Shown: one piece after another, positions 21,974 through 35,290 of the stretch
How the letters are laid out: every line of letters starts with the position of its first letter
How positions within the stretch are numbered: position 1 is the first letter of the stretch
Made by a program: the position numbers and the translations under genes
The notes under the pieces: model-generated
Told to the model about the DNA's origin: nothing
Databases searched by the model: none
The model's input: the letters and a program-made list of their open reading frames with translations, nothing else
DNA from: Streptomyces sp. DHE7-1
GTDB lineage: Bacteria; Actinomycetota; Actinomycetes; Streptomycetales; Streptomycetaceae
DNA length: 64,000 bases
Assembly (NCBI GenBank): GCA_016432725.1
Contig: JACJDG010000003.1
Location: forward strand, 1,736,001-1,800,000
Direction of reading: 5' to 3'

Positions 21974-22321
21974 ATGGCCACGATCGAGGAGTGCCGCACC
22001 GCACTGGGAAAGCTCTCGGACAACATGCAGGGCGCCGAGGGCGACGTCCGGGCGGCCGCCGCCCTGGACCGCTCGGTGAGCTGCCACGTCACCGACCTCG
22101 ACGTCACCTTCGTGGGCCGGATGACCGGCGGCCGGATCGAGGTCGACTCCACGCATCCCGGGCCGCCCCGCGAGAGGGCGCAGATCAGGCTAGCCCTGGC
22201 CGGCGACGACCTGGTGGGCCTGGTGGACGGCGAGCTGAACTTCGCGACCGCCTGGGGCCGGGGCCGGGTGCGCCTGGACGCTAGTCTGCTGGACCTGTTC
22301 CGGCTCAGGAAGCTGCTGTGA
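21974..22321 (+). CDS. SCP2-like sterol-binding-domain protein
   Basis: 115 residues. The pattern DRSVSCHVTDLDVTFVGRMT, then RAQIRLALAGDDLVGLVDGE and LNFATAWGRGRVRLDASLLD, matches short streptomycete SCP2 (sterol carrier) domain proteins, which bind lipids. ATG at 21974. It is divergent from the small gene before it, and its last 17 bases overlap the tail of the convergent ABC ATPase gene. Role not established. Confidence 0.75.
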   Translation: MATIEECRTALGKLSDNMQGAEGDVRAAAALDRSVSCHVTDLDVTFVGRMTGGRIEVDSTHPGPPRERAQIRLALAGDDLVGLVDGELNFATAWGRGRVRLDASLLDLFRLRKLL

Positions 22322-23108
22322 GCCGTGCCCTGCGGGCCGCCGGCACCACCAGCGGGGTCCCGGTCTCGGGGTCGTCGATGATCTGGCAGCGCAGCCCGAA
22401 GACCTCCTCGACCAGCTCGGCCGTGACGATGTCGTTCGGCGCGCCCTCGGCGATCACCTCGCCGCCGCGCAGGGCGATCAGGTGGGTGGCGTAGCGGGCC
22501 GCGTGGTTGAGGTCGTGCAGCACGGCCACCAGGGTCCGCCCCTGCGTCTCGTGCAGCTCCGCGCACAGGTCGAGGACGTCGATCTGGTGCTGGATGTCCA
22601 GGTAGGTGGTCGGCTCGTCCAGCAGCAGCAGCTGGGTCTGCTGGGCGAGGGCCATGGCGATCCAGACGCGCTGGCGCTGACCGCCGGACAGCTCGTCCAC
22701 GTACCGGTCGGCCAGTTCGGCCACCCCGGTCCGCGCCATGGACTCCCGGACCACCCGCTCGTCCTCGGCGGACCACTGGCGCAGGATGCCCTGGTGCGGG
22801 TAGCGGCCGCGGCCGACGAGGTCGGCGACCGTGATGCCGTCGGGCGCGATGGACGACTGCGGCAGCAGGCCGAGGGTGCGGGCGACCTTCTTGGCGGGCA
22901 TCGACTGGATGACCTGCCCGTCCAGCAGCACCCGGCCCCGGCTGGGCCTGAGCATCCGCGACAGCGCCCGCAGCAGCGTCGACTTGCCGCACGCGTTCGG
23001 GCCGACGATCACCGTGAAGGAGTTGTCGGGGATCTCCACCGACAGCTCTTCGGCGATGACGCGCTGGTCGTAGGCGAGGGTGACGTCCTCGGCGGACAGG
23101 CGGTTCAC
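22305..23108 (-). CDS. Iron-siderophore ABC importer, ATPase subunit
   Basis: FepC/FhuC-type ATPase that powers ferric-siderophore uptake. Walker A GPNACGKST, Q-loop LGLLPQSSI, signature LSGGQRQRVWIAMALAQ, Walker B LLLLDEPTTYLDI and H-loop VLHDLNHAARY are all present. The GTG at 23106-23108 has AAGGAG four bases upstream. An in-frame ATG at 23169-23171 overlaps the permease stop (ATGA) and would add 21 residues, so either start is possible. Third gene of the importer. The 3' end overlaps the convergent SCP2 gene. Confidence 0.93.
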   Translation of the reverse strand: MNRLSAEDVTLAYDQRVIAEELSVEIPDNSFTVIVGPNACGKSTLLRALSRMLRPSRGRVLLDGQVIQSMPAKKVARTLGLLPQSSIAPDGITVADLVGRGRYPHQGILRQWSAEDERVVRESMARTGVAELADRYVDELSGGQRQRVWIAMALAQQTQLLLLDEPTTYLDIQHQIDVLDLCAELHETQGRTLVAVLHDLNHAARYATHLIALRGGEVIAEGAPNDIVTAELVEEVFGLRCQIIDDPETGTPLVVPAARRARLTAAS

Positions 23109-23167
23109 AGTGCTCCTTCGGGTGTTCGGGTGCGCGCCGCGCGGGTCCGGCCCGCCCTTCGTGCCGC

Positions 23168-24213
23168 TCATATCCGGCCCGCCCGGCGCTCGGCGACCAG
23201 CAGCCACAGCAGGTAGCAGCCGCCGAGCACGCCGGTGACCACGCCCACGGGGAGCTGGTCGGCGCCGAAGGCCCGCTGCGCGGCCCAGTCGGCGGTGACC
23301 AGCAGGGCGGCGCCCATGCACAGGGAGGGCAGCAGATTGGGGCCCGGCGAGCTTGTCAGGCGCCGGGCGAGCTGCGGCGCGGTGAGCGCCACGAAGCTGA
23401 CGGGCCCGGCCGCGGCGGTGGCGGCCGCGGTGAGCAGCACGGCGGACACCATCAGCACCAGCCGCACGCGCTGCACCCGGACCCCGAGGGCGTTCGCCAC
23501 GTCGTCGCCCATCTCCATCATCCTCAGCCCCCGCGCGTGCACGAGGACCAGCGGCACGAGGACGGCGCACAGCCACAGCAGCGGCCAGACCTGCTCCCAG
23601 TCGCGGCCGTTGAGCGACCCGGTCATCCAGACCACCGCGCGGGTCGCGTCCACGAGATCGGCCTTGGTGAGCAGATAGCCGTTGACCGCGGTGACGATCG
23701 CGGAGACGCCGATGCCGACCAGCACCAGCCGGTATCCGTGCACGCCCCGCTTCCAGGCGAGCAGGTGGATGGCGAACCCGGTCACCAGACCGCCGGCCAG
23801 CGCGCCCGCGGTGACCTGGGCAGCGCTGCCGGACATCAGCACGATCACGACCAGCGCGCCCGCCGTCGACCCCTGGGACAGGCCGAGCACGTCCGGGCTG
23901 CCGAGCGGGTTGCGGGAGACCGCCTGGAACAGGGCGCCGCCGAGGCCGAGCGAGGCGCCCACCAGCAGCCCCACCAGCACGCGTGGCAGCCGCAGTTCGT
24001 TGACGATGAAGTCCTGGTACGCGGTGCCCTCGCCGGCCAGCGTCCTGAGGACGTCGGCCGGCGGGATCCGGGCGTCGCCGGTACCGATCAGCGCCACGCC
24101 CGCGGCGCAGGTCGCGAGCAGCAGCAGGGCGACGACGGTCAGCGCGCGCACGTCCAGGCGCAGGGAGAGCCCGCCGGGGTGCGCACCGCGCGGCTCGTCC
24201 GTCGGGTCTTCAC
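23168..24213 (-). CDS. FecCD-family siderophore permease, one apparent frameshift near the start
   Basis: Polytopic inner-membrane permease of the BtuC/FecCD type, about 10 hydrophobic segments. Family motifs are LRLPRVLVGLLVGASLGLGG with FQAVSRNPLGSPDVLG (the coupling region) and GPVSFVALTAPQLARRL. The natural start is a GTG at 24211-24213 whose GTGA overlaps the stop of the upstream permease. To reach the conserved frame one G must be added to the GGG at 24204-24206, giving a short Pro-rich cytoplasmic tail. An internal GTG at 24151 is the fallback start. It pairs with the next permease as a heterodimer. Confidence 0.9.
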
Positions 24214-25253
24214 AGCTGGGCCGTCCTCCGCCGTCGTACGAGAAAGATGAAGACCGGGCCGCCGATGAGCGCGGTGACGATGCCGACCTGGAGCTCCGCG
24301 GGTCGGGCGGCCACCCGGCCCAGGACGTCGGCGCCGAGCAGCAGCACGGGCGACAGGACGGTCGCGTAAGGCAGGATCCAGCGCAGGTCGGGGCCGGTGA
24401 AGGAGCGCACGGCGTGCGGCACCATCAGGCCGACGAACATGATCGGACCGCAGGCGGCCGTCGCGGCGCCGGAGAGCACCGTCGCCGCCAGCATGGCGAG
24501 CGCCCGGGTGCGGTTGAGGTTCGCGCCGAGGGCGCGGGCGGTGTCGTCACCCATCGCCATGGCGTTGAGCGGCCGGGCGAGCCCGAGCGCCAGCAGGGTG
24601 CCGGCCGCGAGGAACGGCAGCACCTGGGCGATGGTCGAGTCCGTGGCCGAGGCCAGCGACCCCACCGTCCAGAAACGCATCCTGCCCAGCGCCGCACCGT
24701 CCATGATCATCACGGCTTGGAGATAGCCGTACAGCGCGGCGCTGATCGCCGTCCCGGCGAGCGCCAGCCGGACCGGGGTGGCGCCCCGGCTGCCGCCGAG
24801 GAACCACACCAGCGCGCCGACCGCCGCGGCGCCGCCGAACGCGAACCACACATAGCCGGTCAGGCTGGTGACACCGAGGAAGGTGAGCGCCGTGACGACG
24901 GCGGCGGAGGCGCCGGCGTTGATGCCGAGCAGCCCGGGGTCGGCCAGCGGGTTTCGGGTCAGCGCCTGCAGCACCCCGCCGGACAGGCCGAGCGCGGCAC
25001 CGGCCAGCAGACCGAGGACGGTGCGCGACATCCGCTCGTCGACGACGACGTCGCCGTACGTCCCCGTGCTGTGGAACAGGCCGTGCCAGACCTGGTCCGG
25101 CGACAGCGCCTTCGCGCCGACGGCGATGCTCGCCAGGGCGACGAGCACCAGGATCACGACCGAGAGCAGGAGCCCAAGGGCCCTCGCCGCTCGGCGGGTT
25201 GGGGGCGCGGGGGCGGTGTCCGCGCGCTGTTCCGGAGGACTGTCGACCAACAC
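24210..25253 (-). CDS. FecCD-family siderophore permease, first gene of the importer
   Basis: 347 residues with about 10 membrane segments. MSRTVLGLLAGAALGLSGGV then LQALTRNPLADPGLLGINAG is the FecCD signature, and GPIMFVGLMVPHAVRSFTGP the conserved late loop. A GTG at 25251-25253 starts the protein, and the iron box lies only a few bases before it. There is no ribosome-binding site in between, so the message may be leaderless. It is translationally coupled to the second permease. No substrate-binding lipoprotein gene accompanies the three genes, so the binding protein must be elsewhere. Confidence 0.93.
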   Translation of the reverse strand: MLVDSPPEQRADTAPAPPTRRAARALGLLLSVVILVLVALASIAVGAKALSPDQVWHGLFHSTGTYGDVVVDERMSRTVLGLLAGAALGLSGGVLQALTRNPLADPGLLGINAGASAAVVTALTFLGVTSLTGYVWFAFGGAAAVGALVWFLGGSRGATPVRLALAGTAISAALYGYLQAVMIMDGAALGRMRFWTVGSLASATDSTIAQVLPFLAAGTLLALGLARPLNAMAMGDDTARALGANLNRTRALAMLAATVLSGAATAACGPIMFVGLMVPHAVRSFTGPDLRWILPYATVLSPVLLLGADVLGRVAARPAELQVGIVTALIGGPVFIFLVRRRRTAQL

Positions 25254-25255
25254 GA

Positions 25256-25274
25256 GGTTAGGTTAGCCTACCCT
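25256..25274 (-). promoter_or_regulatory. DmdR-type iron box upstream of the siderophore importer
   Basis: On the minus strand the sequence contains TAGGCTAACCTAACC, close to the streptomycete iron-box core TTAGGTTAGGCTNACCTAA recognised by the DtxR-like repressor DmdR1. It abuts the first GTG of the importer, so iron-loaded repressor would block transcription directly. Confidence 0.75.
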
Positions 25275-25344
25275 CGCATGTGGGATCGATACCGCCTGCG
25301 CCGCCGGACCGGAACCGGGTGCCCCGGAACACCGCTCCCGCACC

Positions 25345-25360
25345 CGGTGACCGGTCACCG
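25345..25360. promoter_or_regulatory. Perfect 16-bp palindrome CGGTGACCGGTCACCG
   Basis: Lies between the HAD phosphatase stop and the iron box. Could be a terminator stem for the phosphatase gene or an operator. Confidence 0.4.
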
Positions 25361-25386
25361 CCGGGCGACCGGCCACCGTCCGGGCG

Positions 25387-26412
25387 TCAGAGTCCCAGCC
25401 GCGCCAGCGCCTTCTCCCCGTCCAGCTCGCAGGAGCCGTCCCCGGCCGCCGTCCAGGCCGCCGCGCACAGCGCCCGCAGACCGTCCAGGGGCTCGCCTTC
25501 GCCTTCGAGCTCCAGTCGGTCGGCCGCGGTCGCCGTCCACCCTCCGCATTGGAATCCGTCACCCTCACGGGTGATTTCCGGCTGACCCGTGAGCAGCCCC
25601 CGCAGATCGGCGTCCACGTACGTCGGCCGGTGCCGCGGCGGCGCCGCCAGCAGCTGGGAACCGTCCGTCACACCGGTCAGCACCAGCAGCGAGTCCACGC
25701 CGCCGTTGAACGCGCCCTCGATGTCGGTGTCCAGCCGGTCCCCGACCACCAGCGGCCGCTCGGCACCCGTCCGCAGGATCGTCTCCCGGTGCATGGGCGG
25801 CAGCGGCTTGCCCGCGACCTGCGGGTCCGCGCCCGTCGCGATCCGCACGACCTCGACGGCCGCGCCGTTGCCCGGCGCGATACCGCGCCCGCTCGGAATC
25901 GTCAGGTCGGTGTTGGACGCGAACCACGGCACGCCCCGCGCCACCGCGTACGAGGCCTCCGCGAACCGGGACCACGTCAGATCCGGGCCGCCGTAGCCCT
26001 GCACCACCGCCGCCGGGTCGTCGTCCGCCGACTCCACCGGCGTCAGACCGCGTTCCCGCAACGCCACCCGCAGCCCCTCACCGCCGATGACCAGCACCCG
26101 GGCACCGGCCGGCACCTGCTCGCTGATCAGCCGGGCCACCGCCTGCGCCGAGGTGATGACGTCGTCCGCCCCGGTCGGTATCCCCAGCTCCGTCAGATGC
26201 TCCGCCACGGCGTCCGGCGTCCGCAGGGCGTTGTTGGTGACGTACGCCAGATGCATGCCGCCGTCCCGGGCACGCTCCAGCGAGCCGACGGCATGCGCGA
26301 TGGCGCTGCCGCCCGCGTACACCACCCCGTCCAGATCGAGCAGCGCCGTGTCGTACGCCTCGCTCAGGGGCTGCCCACTGCCCTCGGGCCTCGTCCTGAC
26401 GCCCTGGCTCAT
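25387..26412 (-). CDS. HAD superfamily IIA phosphatase (NagD/PGP-like)
   Basis: 341 residues. HAD motif I is ALLDLDGVVYAGG with nucleophile and acid/base aspartates at residues 26 and 28; motif II is VTNNALRTPDAVA; motif III is VAGKPLPPMHRE; motif IV is LVVGDRLDTDIEGAFNGG. This is the C2-capped subfamily that dephosphorylates 4-nitrophenyl phosphate, phosphoglycolate or nucleotides. ATG at 26410-26412. It is divergent from the DUF1015 gene with a 73-base gap. Physiological substrate unknown. Confidence 0.9.
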   Translation of the reverse strand: MSQGVRTRPEGSGQPLSEAYDTALLDLDGVVYAGGSAIAHAVGSLERARDGGMHLAYVTNNALRTPDAVAEHLTELGIPTGADDVITSAQAVARLISEQVPAGARVLVIGGEGLRVALRERGLTPVESADDDPAAVVQGYGGPDLTWSRFAEASYAVARGVPWFASNTDLTIPSGRGIAPGNGAAVEVVRIATGADPQVAGKPLPPMHRETILRTGAERPLVVGDRLDTDIEGAFNGGVDSLLVLTGVTDGSQLLAAPPRHRPTYVDADLRGLLTGQPEITREGDGFQCGGWTATAADRLELEGEGEPLDGLRALCAAAWTAAGDGSCELDGEKALARLGL

Positions 26413-26485
26413 TGCACATCGCTCCTCGTTCGACCGTCTTTCCCCCGATCATCCCCCACCCCGCCGGCACACGTACGATGCCGGG

Positions 26486-27769
26486 ATGAACACAGCAGGT
26501 CACTCGGAAGCAACGGAGCGCCGAGGCCTGGAACTGACCCCGTTCCGAGGCCTTCGTTACGACCCCGACCGGGTCGGCAGCCTGGCTTCCGTCACCTCTC
26601 CCCCGTACGACGTCGTCGTACGCCCCGACGGCCTGCACCACCTCGAGTCCGCCGACCCGCACAACATCGTCCGGCTGATCCTCCCCCAGGCAGGTACCCC
26701 GGACGCCCGCAACGAACAGGCCGCCGACACGCTGCGCCGCTGGCTCGCCGAGGGCGTGCTGGCTCCCGACCCCGATCCCGCCCTGTACGTGTACGAGCAG
26801 CGGGACGGCGACGGCATGCTCCAGCGCGGGGTCATCGGCGCGCTGCGCGTCTCCGCCGCGGACGAGGGCGTGGTGCTGCCGCACGAGGACGTCATGCCCC
26901 CGGTCGTCGCGGACCGCGCCGCCCTCATGCGCGCCACCCGCGCCAACCTCGAACCCCTGCTGCTGACCTACCACGGCAACGGCACGGCGGCCGAGGTCGT
27001 CGAGCGCACGGTGGCCGGTCCCCCGCTGCTGGCGACGACCACCGAGGACGGCTTCCGCCACCGCCTGTGGTCGGTCACCGCCCCCGAAGACCTCGCCGGC
27101 ATCCAGTCCGACCTGGCGCAGCACCAGGCCCTCATCGCCGACGGCCACCACCGCTGGGCCACCTATCTGCGACTGCGCGCCGAGCACCCCTCGCCCAGCC
27201 CCTGGGACCACGGCCTGGTCCTGCTGGTCGACACCGCCCGCTATCCGCTCCGCGTCCGCGCCATCCACCGCCTGCTGCACGGAATGCCGGTCAGGGACGC
27301 GCTGACGGCCCTGGACGGGCTGTTCCGGGTACGGCGCCTCGACGTGCCGCTGCCGAAGGCGCAGGAGGTGCTGGCGGACGCGGCCTGCGCGGGCAACGCC
27401 TTCCTGCTGGCCGGCGACGGCGCCTTCCACCTGCTCGACCGCCCGGACCCCGGCCTCCTGGACCGGACCATTCCCGCGGACCGTCCGGCCGCCTGGCGCT
27501 CCCTGGACGCGACCGTCCTGCACGCCACGCTCCTGGAGCACGTCTGGCACGTCCCCGAGGACTCCCCCGCCCACATCGCCTACATCCACGACACGGCGGC
27601 CACCGTCGCGAAGGCCGAGCAGGACGGCAGCACCGCCGTCCTGCTGCACCCGGTGCGCGAGGAGGTCGTGCGCGAACTGGCCCGGCAGGGCGTGAAGATG
27701 CCCCGCAAGTCGACGTCCTTCGGCCCGAAACCGGCGTCGGGGCTGGTGCTGCGCGCGCTGGAGCTCTGA
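26486..27769 (+). CDS. DUF1015 family protein
   Basis: 427 residues. Family landmarks are LTPFRGLRYDPDRVGSLASV, SPPYDVV, ESADPHNIVRLILPQ and the central LIADGHHRWATYLRLRAEH. The C-terminus MPRKSTSFGPKPASGLVLRA is the family's invariant end. DUF1015 proteins are widespread, and their link to sugar or phosphonate metabolism in other bacteria is unproven here. ATG at 26486. The gene ends in a bidirectional hairpin. Intact. Confidence 0.92.
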   Translation: MNTAGHSEATERRGLELTPFRGLRYDPDRVGSLASVTSPPYDVVVRPDGLHHLESADPHNIVRLILPQAGTPDARNEQAADTLRRWLAEGVLAPDPDPALYVYEQRDGDGMLQRGVIGALRVSAADEGVVLPHEDVMPPVVADRAALMRATRANLEPLLLTYHGNGTAAEVVERTVAGPPLLATTTEDGFRHRLWSVTAPEDLAGIQSDLAQHQALIADGHHRWATYLRLRAEHPSPSPWDHGLVLLVDTARYPLRVRAIHRLLHGMPVRDALTALDGLFRVRRLDVPLPKAQEVLADAACAGNAFLLAGDGAFHLLDRPDPGLLDRTIPADRPAAWRSLDATVLHATLLEHVWHVPEDSPAHIAYIHDTAATVAKAEQDGSTAVLLHPVREEVVRELARQGVKMPRKSTSFGPKPASGLVLRALEL

Positions 27770-27787
27770 CCCGGCCCCGGACATGCG

Positions 27788-27821
27788 AAAGGGCGGGACC
27801 CCGTGCGGGGTCCCGCCCTTT
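27788..27821. terminator. Bidirectional hairpin terminator
   Basis: Perfect 15-bp stem (27788-27802 with 27807-27821, 4-base loop) ending in T/A runs on both sides. It separates the convergent DUF1015 and RGG/TPR genes. Confidence 0.9.
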
Positions 27822-27835
27822 CACCTCTTCGGACG

Positions 27836-29785
27836 TCAGTCCTTGTCCTCGCCCTTGGCCTCGTCCGCGTCCGCGTCCGTGTCTGCGTCCGTGTCCGGCG
27901 TCTCGTCACGGACCTCGTCGTCGGCCTGGTCGGTGGCGCCGTCGTTCTCGTCGAGCGCGTCGACGAAGTCGACACCGTCCAGCTCGGCGAGCCGGTCGGA
28001 GGCGTCCGTGCTGCCGTCGCGGTCGGCCTCCACGGCCTTCGCGAACCACTCCCGCGCCTCGCTCTCCCGGCCGGCCGCCAGCAGGGCGTCGGCGTAGGCG
28101 TAGCGCAGGCGCGCGGTCCAGGCCTGGACCGAGTTGGAGGCCAGCTCGGGGCTCTGCAGAGTCACGATGGCCGCGTCCAGCTGGCCCATGTCGCGCCGGG
28201 CGCCGGCCGCCACGAGCCGCATCTCGACCTGGCCAGCCTTGTCCAGCTTGTGCACCTCGGGGGCGCCGGCCATGTCGAGGGCCCTCTCCGGGCGGCCGAG
28301 ACCGCGCTCGCAGTCGGCCATCACGGGCCACAGCTCCACGGTGCCGGTCATGCGCCGCGCGGCCCGGAACTCGCCCAGGGCCTCGCTGTACTTCTGGTTG
28401 GCGTAAGCGGCGAAGCCGGCGGCCTCACGCACGGCGGCGACCCGGGACGCCAGCCGCAGGGCCACCCTGGAGTAGCCGTAGGCGCCCTCGGGGTCCTCGT
28501 CGATGAGCCGCGCGACCATCACCAGGTTCTTGGCGACGTCCTCGGCGAGCGTCTTGGGCAGGCTCTGCAGCTCCTGCCGGACGTCCTTGTCGATCTCGTC
28601 ACCGGTGACGTCCTCCGGGATCGGCAGCCGCTTGATCGGCTCCCGGTCCCGGTCGCGCTCGTCCCGGAAGCGGCCGCCACCACGCCGGTCGTCACGGCGG
28701 TCGTCCCGACCGTCACGTCCCCGGAAGCCACCGGGCCGGCCGCCCCGGTCGTCCCGGCGGGGCCCACGGCCACCTCGGTCGTCCCGGCCACGGAAGCCAC
28801 CCCGCTCACCGCGGTTGTCATCCCTGCGGAAGCCACCGCGGTCGTCGCTGCGGAAGCCACCGCGGTCATCGCCACGCCGGTCGTCACGGCGGTCGTCGCG
28901 ACGGAAGCCGGGGCGGTCATCACGACGGTCATCGCGTCGATCGTCACGGCGGACGTCGTCGCGCCGGAAGCCGGGGCGCTCGTCGCGGCGATCGTCGCGG
29001 CGGTCGTCGCGCCGGAAGCCGGGGCGCTCGTCGCGGCGATCGTCGCGACGGAAGCCGGGGCGGTCGCCGCGGTCGTCACGGCGCGGACCGCGGTCACCGC
29101 GGTCGTCGCGCTGGAAGCCCGGACGGTGACCCCGGTCGCCCTCACGACGGTCGTCACGCCGGCCGCCGTAGCCGCCACGCTCGCCACGATCGCCGTAGCC
29201 ACCGCCACGCCGGTCGTCACGGCGGTCGTCACGGCGGAAGCCGCCGCGCTCGCCACCACGATCGTCGCCACGACGCTCGTCGCGGCGGTCGTCGCGACGG
29301 AAGCCGGGGCGGTCGCCGCGGTCGTCACGGCGCGGACCGCGGTCACCGCGGTCGTCGCGCTGGAAGCCCGGACGGTGACCCCGGTCGCCCTCACGACGGT
29401 CGTCACGCCGGCCGCCGTAGCCGCCACGCTCGCCACGATCGCCGTAGCCACCGCCACGACGGTCATCACGGCGGTCGTCACGGCGGTCGTCGCGACGGAA
29501 GTCGCCGCGGCTGTCGTCGCGACGGTAACCACCACGGTCATCGCCACGCCGGTCGTCACGGCGGTCGTCACGGCGGAAGCCGCCGCGCTCGCCACGGTCA
29601 CGGTCGCTGTGGCCGCCTCCGCGGCTGTCATCGCGACGGCCGTAGCCGCCACGGTCGTTGTCACGGCGGTCGTCACGACGGAAGCCGCCACGGTCACCGC
29701 GGTAGCCGCCGCGGTCACCACGGTCACCACTGTCCCGTCGCCGCTGGTCGCGCTCCGGTCGATCGTCGGGAGAGTTGGTGGACAT
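27836..29785 (-). CDS. Arg/Asp/Gly-repeat protein with C-terminal TPR-like domain
   Basis: 649 residues in two halves. Residues 1 to about 400 are a disordered, highly repetitive chain of RRDDRRDD, RGGFRRDD and RGGYG units, resembling RGG boxes of RNA-binding proteins. Residues about 405-600 form an ordered helical part starting PIKRLPIPEDVTGDEIDKDV, with TPR-like helices such as YANQKYSEALGEFRAARRM and ARLRYAYADALLAAGRESEA. An acidic tail rich in Asp ends the protein. ATG at 29783-29785 behind AGGAGTCACC. The start is only 44 bases past the terminator stem of the rRNA operon on the same strand. The N-terminal half contains a 249-base tandem duplication. Homologues exist at this locus in other Streptomyces; function unknown, an RNA or ribosome link is inferred. 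Confidence 0.85.
   Translation of the reverse strand: MSTNSPDDRPERDQRRRDSGDRGDRGGYRGDRGGFRRDDRRDNDRGGYGRRDDSRGGGHSDRDRGERGGFRRDDRRDDRRGDDRGGYRRDDSRGDFRRDDRRDDRRDDRRGGGYGDRGERGGYGGRRDDRREGDRGHRPGFQRDDRGDRGPRRDDRGDRPGFRRDDRRDERRGDDRGGERGGFRRDDRRDDRRGGGYGDRGERGGYGGRRDDRREGDRGHRPGFQRDDRGDRGPRRDDRGDRPGFRRDDRRDERPGFRRDDRRDDRRDERPGFRRDDVRRDDRRDDRRDDRPGFRRDDRRDDRRGDDRGGFRSDDRGGFRRDDNRGERGGFRGRDDRGGRGPRRDDRGGRPGGFRGRDGRDDRRDDRRGGGRFRDERDRDREPIKRLPIPEDVTGDEIDKDVRQELQSLPKTLAEDVAKNLVMVARLIDEDPEGAYGYSRVALRLASRVAAVREAAGFAAYANQKYSEALGEFRAARRMTGTVELWPVMADCERGLGRPERALDMAGAPEVHKLDKAGQVEMRLVAAGARRDMGQLDAAIVTLQSPELASNSVQAWTARLRYAYADALLAAGRESEAREWFAKAVEADRDGSTDASDRLAELDGVDFVDALDENDGATDQADDEVRDETPDTDADTDADADEAKGEDKD
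29042..29209 (-). repeat. 168-bp direct repeat, copy 1
   Basis: Matches 29291-29458 base for base by eye, offset 249 bp (83 codons), within the RGG-like gene. One mismatch is seen just outside the 3' side on the minus strand. Confidence 0.85.
29291..29458 (-). repeat. 168-bp direct repeat, copy 2
   Basis: Second copy of the repeat at 29042-29209, in frame, encoding the GYGDRGERGGYGGRRDD to PGFRRDD block again. Confidence 0.85.
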
Positions 29786-29828
29786 GGTGACTCCTGTCTT
29801 AGGTACCGCAAGCATTGTAAAAACAAAA

Positions 29829-29867
29829 GGACCCCTGGTCCCAGCTGAACGCTGGGACCAGGGGTCC
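29829..29867 (-). terminator. rRNA operon terminator
   Basis: Perfect 17-bp stem (29829-29845 with 29851-29867, 5-base loop) followed on the minus strand by TTTTGTTTTT. The strongest intrinsic terminator in the window. Confidence 0.95.
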
Positions 29868-29877
29868 TCCAAAGATT

Positions 29878-29996
29878 GTTCGGCGGCGTCCTACTCTCCC
29901 ACAGGGTCCCCCCTGCAGTACCATCGGCGCTGTGAGGCTTAGCTTCCGGGTTCGAAATGTAACCGGGCGTTTCCCTCACGCTATGACCACCGAAAC
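29878..29996 (-). rRNA. rrf: 5S ribosomal RNA
   Basis: About 119 nt. Starts GTTTCGGTGGTCATAGCGTG and ends in GGACGCCGCCGAAC on the minus strand, complementary ends as expected. It follows 23S by about 110 bases. Confidence 0.96.
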
Positions 29997-30104
29997 CCTA
30001 ATGGTTTCGAGCGAACAAGCACACTTTTTAATTGTGTTCTTTGGTTCAGCTCTAGCCGGCAACTGTTCGTTGCCTCAGAACTTACACAGTGGACGCGAGC
30101 AACT

Positions 30105-33222
<3,118 letters not shown>

Positions 33223-33524
33223 ACAGATGCTCGCGTCCACTGTGCAGTTCTCAAACAACGACCAGCCACCCATCACCCCGAACCAGAAGATTCGAGTGCA
33301 CTGGGGCCGGCGACTGAGGAGAAGTTCATTCCCTCAGACACCCAACAGCGTGCCCGACCGTATCCCGTCCGAAGATCATGCGTTCCACGCTCTTGCGAGC
33401 AGTACTGGCAGCCTCCGACCCGTGAATCCGGCCGAATAATCAACGTTCCACCCATGAGCAACCAGCATCAGACATTCGCTGATGTACTGGCCTCTGAACC
33501 AACCGAAGTTGGTTGAGAAGTGCT

Positions 33525-35055
<1,531 letters not shown>

Positions 35056-35195
35056 TGTTTTCCCGTAATCGGGATGAACACCACGAGAGCGGTGCGAGAG
35101 GAGGAATAATCCCCTCGCACACAGCGTCCTCGCTGTGTTATTCAAAGGAACCTCGTCCCAGCAGATGCTGGAGACGGGGTATCAACATATCTGGC

Positions 35196-35228
35196 GTTGA
35201 TTTTTGGCACGCTGTTGAGTTCTCAAGG
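35196..35228 (-). promoter_or_regulatory. rRNA leader boxA-type antitermination/processing element
   Basis: The minus strand reads TTGAGAACTCAACAGCGTGC followed by an A/T-rich stretch, the actinobacterial rRNA leader box. A related box precedes 23S. Confidence 0.7.
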
Positions 35229-35290
35229 AACGGTCGCTTCCTTTGTACTCACCCTCTCGGGCTTTCCTCTGGGCGCTTCCCTTTATTCTT

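Noticed and set aside
28700..29700. CRISPR array
   Set aside because: Repeats are in-frame coding repeats of variable length without unique spacers.
27803..29848. Plus-strand frame of about 680 codons rich in Val/Ala/Thr repeats
   Set aside because: Antisense of the Arg/Asp/Gly repeat gene. The repeats arise from complementary codons, and the opposite strand has the start signal and ordered domain.
29997..30104. tRNA genes in rRNA spacers
   Set aside because: Neither spacer contains a T-loop or cloverleaf; the GGTTCGAAAT motif nearby belongs to 5S.
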